From an uncultured Flavobacteriaceae bacterium (GTDB lineage Bacteria; Bacteroidota; Bacteroidia; Flavobacteriales; Flavobacteriaceae), in the NCBI GenBank assembly GCA_947489085.1, contig CANLCJ010000001.1, positions 1-64,000 of the forward strand: a DNA stretch of 64,000 nucleotides. Reading direction: 5' to 3'. The notes beneath the pieces were generated by a model, which saw nothing but the letters and a program-made list of their open reading frames with translations, made no database searches and was not told the origin of the DNA. Below are positions 62,545-64,000 of this stretch, piece by piece. Every line of letters begins with the position of its first letter. The first letter of the stretch is position 1. A program made the translations under genes and the position numbers.

Positions 62545-63915
62545 TTAGTTTATAGGGGTTACAACGTCTTCTTCTATATTTTTTATCTTTTTTATAAGGG
62601 CTTTGCCTTGTATTTCCCAATCGTTTCCAAACAAGGTGGTAAGTAACTGGTTTACGGCTTGTATCTCTTGTTCGTCTTGTTCGGTTTGGCTGTTTTTTCG
62701 CAGCATATCGATGTATAGTTTTGCGATATAGGGAAACTCTGTGTATTTTAAGGTTTCATGGTTTAAACTGGCACAGTAGGTATAGGCTTCTGGCACGTGT
62801 TTTTCTACCTCTAAGTGTTTTTTCTTTTGTTGTAATGCTATAAAGGCGTTTTTATAGGCGGTTAGTGCAACTAAGGGTTGTTGGTATGTTTTTGCCAGTT
62901 GGGCTTGTTTTATAAACCAGTCTTGGGCTAAGGTGGTTTGTCCTGTAAAACTGTAATAGGCGGCTTTGTAAGCGTAAAGTTGTAACGTAACACCTTGTAG
63001 ATTTTTATTTTCTGGTGCGTCTTGGCTTATGTTTATGCCTTTGTTTAAGAGTTGTTCTATACGTTCGCCATCTTTAAAGCCAAATAAAAACCCTGCATAG
63101 ATTAGGTGTGCCGATGCCCAAAATGCCAGATCGTTGGTGTTTTTTGTTATGTTTAATCCTTTTTCGCCCCATTTTATAAGTGTATCTTTTTGTGCGGCTT
63201 TGGTGGCTTCGCCCATTTTTAACATGCATTTTCTAAATGCCACTTGGGGGTCGTTAGGGTTGCCTTGCGTCATTAAACTAGCATAAGCCCCCATCATGTC
63301 TTGGTCTTTTAGTTTTAAGCTTTGTGCTGTAAAGTTGGCATTTTCGTTTTTAAATACAGGCTCGTAATAGAGGTGGTCTTTATAGTCTGTTACTAGGATG
63401 CCTATGTTTTTGGGTAGTGCTTTTATAAGGTTGCATATCCAGAGGCTTAAGGCATTATGGTTGCTTACTTTTCTTGGGTTTATACCTAAAAACATTGGGG
63501 TGCTTTGGCCTTCGAAGGTTTTAAATTGTGTAAGCAGTTCTACGAGAAAGGCATTGGCTTGTGCTGTGTTTGTTTTGGGTATTTTTTCTAATTTATCTGT
63601 TAATGGTTCTAGGGCTTCCCATTTTAGTTCGGGGTATGTTGCTGTATCTTTTTTAAAGGCTTGCAGCCAATCTTTGGCGAGGTAATACGAAAAGCTATCT
63701 ATATCTTTAAAATCTGTAAGCATTACAACAATGGTTTCTTTTATGCGCCCGTAGGGTGTAGATTCTAGTTTGTAAAATCCATTAACCAAGGGTAAATCTG
63801 CTTCGCTAATAAGCCACCGGATAAACTGTGCTTCTGGCTTAAGTGCTCTTTGCTGTTCCCAGAATTCTTGTAAATGGGTAATGCGCTGCGCAATGGGATT
63901 GTGCTGGTTACTCAT
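62545..63915 (-). CDS. adaptor-like protein next to the VgrG and RHS genes
   Basis: Protein of 456 residues starting MSNQHNPIAQRITHLQEFWEQQ. It has an N-terminal mixed region and a C-terminal half of helical pairs that look TPR-like (GVTLQLYAYKAAYYSFTGQTTLAQDW in outline). No family recognised, no signal peptide. The gene is 6 bases upstream of the RHS gene and 3 bases downstream of the VgrG-like gene. The position is that of an effector adaptor or chaperone that loads the RHS toxin onto the spike; inferred from context only. Confidence 0.65.
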   Translation of the reverse strand: MSNQHNPIAQRITHLQEFWEQQRALKPEAQFIRWLISEADLPLVNGFYKLESTPYGRIKETIVVMLTDFKDIDSFSYYLAKDWLQAFKKDTATYPELKWEALEPLTDKLEKIPKTNTAQANAFLVELLTQFKTFEGQSTPMFLGINPRKVSNHNALSLWICNLIKALPKNIGILVTDYKDHLYYEPVFKNENANFTAQSLKLKDQDMMGAYASLMTQGNPNDPQVAFRKCMLKMGEATKAAQKDTLIKWGEKGLNITKNTNDLAFWASAHLIYAGFLFGFKDGERIEQLLNKGINISQDAPENKNLQGVTLQLYAYKAAYYSFTGQTTLAQDWFIKQAQLAKTYQQPLVALTAYKNAFIALQQKKKHLEVEKHVPEAYTYCASLNHETLKYTEFPYIAKLYIDMLRKNSQTEQDEQEIQAVNQLLTTLFGNDWEIQGKALIKKIKNIEEDVVTPIN

Positions 63916-63918
63916 GTT

Positions 63919-64000
63919 TTAATTAAGATTTATTGCGGTGGTGCCTTTTATGTTTGTTATTTGTTTGGCTTCGATGTTTACGATTTGCTTGGCGTTTATA
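63919..64000 (-). CDS. 3' end of a VgrG-like spike protein gene (partial)
   Basis: Only the last 26 codons are inside the window: INAKQIVNIEAKQITNIKG, then TTAINLN and stop. The alternating short repeat is typical for the C-terminal beta-helix of VgrG proteins, the tip of type VI secretion needles. Three bases separate its stop from the next start. The call rests on a short segment and on context. Confidence 0.6.
   Translation of the reverse strand, partial: INAKQIVNIEAKQITNIKGTTAINLN

Overview
The window looks like chromosome of a marine member of the Flavobacteriaceae (Bacteroidetes). The DNA is AT-rich. Secreted enzymes end in type IX secretion (T9SS) sorting domains, several promoters match the Bacteroidetes -7 box TAnnTTTG, and many families typical of the group occur (DUF3276/PUR, DUF1573 next to YajC, DUF4331 pair, LETM1-related protein, four-helix YceI lipoprotein neighbours). 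No tool was run; all assignments are by reading motifs and alignments by eye.

Layout. 0-6.4 kb: four paralogous AraC-type regulators on the minus strand, interleaved with a DUF1328 protein, an acidic lipoprotein and an SRAP-like protein that lacks the catalytic Cys2. 6.6-20.2 kb: trxB, tRNA-Pro, a decayed PEBP gene, a methyltransferase, an SDR/aldehyde dehydrogenase pair, a glutathione-reductase-like flavoprotein with an AI-2E exporter, a frameshifted ulvan-lyase-like propeller enzyme, and an idi-PTPS-manA operon followed by tRNA-Thr. 20.2-38.9 kb: mostly housekeeping and export genes: AlkB-like, VanX-like, YceI, a TetR-ABC-HlyD-TolC export operon whose ATPase has degenerate motifs, a VWA/AAA+ pair, DUF3276, a second ABC exporter divergent from nusB, DUF1573-yajC, a NYN-LOTUS protein and a LETM1-related protein. 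39-41.7 kb: two DUF4331 proteins and a TPR lipoprotein in one operon. 41.8-48.8 kb: three GH5 endoglucanase paralogues, two of them fused to a parallel beta-helix and a T9SS domain.

49.6-64 kb is the most unusual part: a polymorphic-toxin island read entirely on the minus strand. It starts (at the right edge) with the 3' end of a VgrG-like gene, an adaptor-like gene and a 1426-residue PAAR-like/RHS protein with a nucleotidyltransferase-like toxin tip and its immunity gene. Downstream lie five displaced RHS tails, each with a different toxin tip and a closely linked immunity gene (GIY-YIG-like, AHH/HNH, unknown). All six tips, although unrelated, end in Cys-Gly or Cys-His right before the stop codon. 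Module boundaries carry a repeated hairpin element, and a small ORF with its own terminator is repeated three times. One tail has acquired a signal peptide and a plausible private promoter. This array looks like a reservoir of toxin tips for the full-length RHS gene, shaped by repeat-driven recombination.
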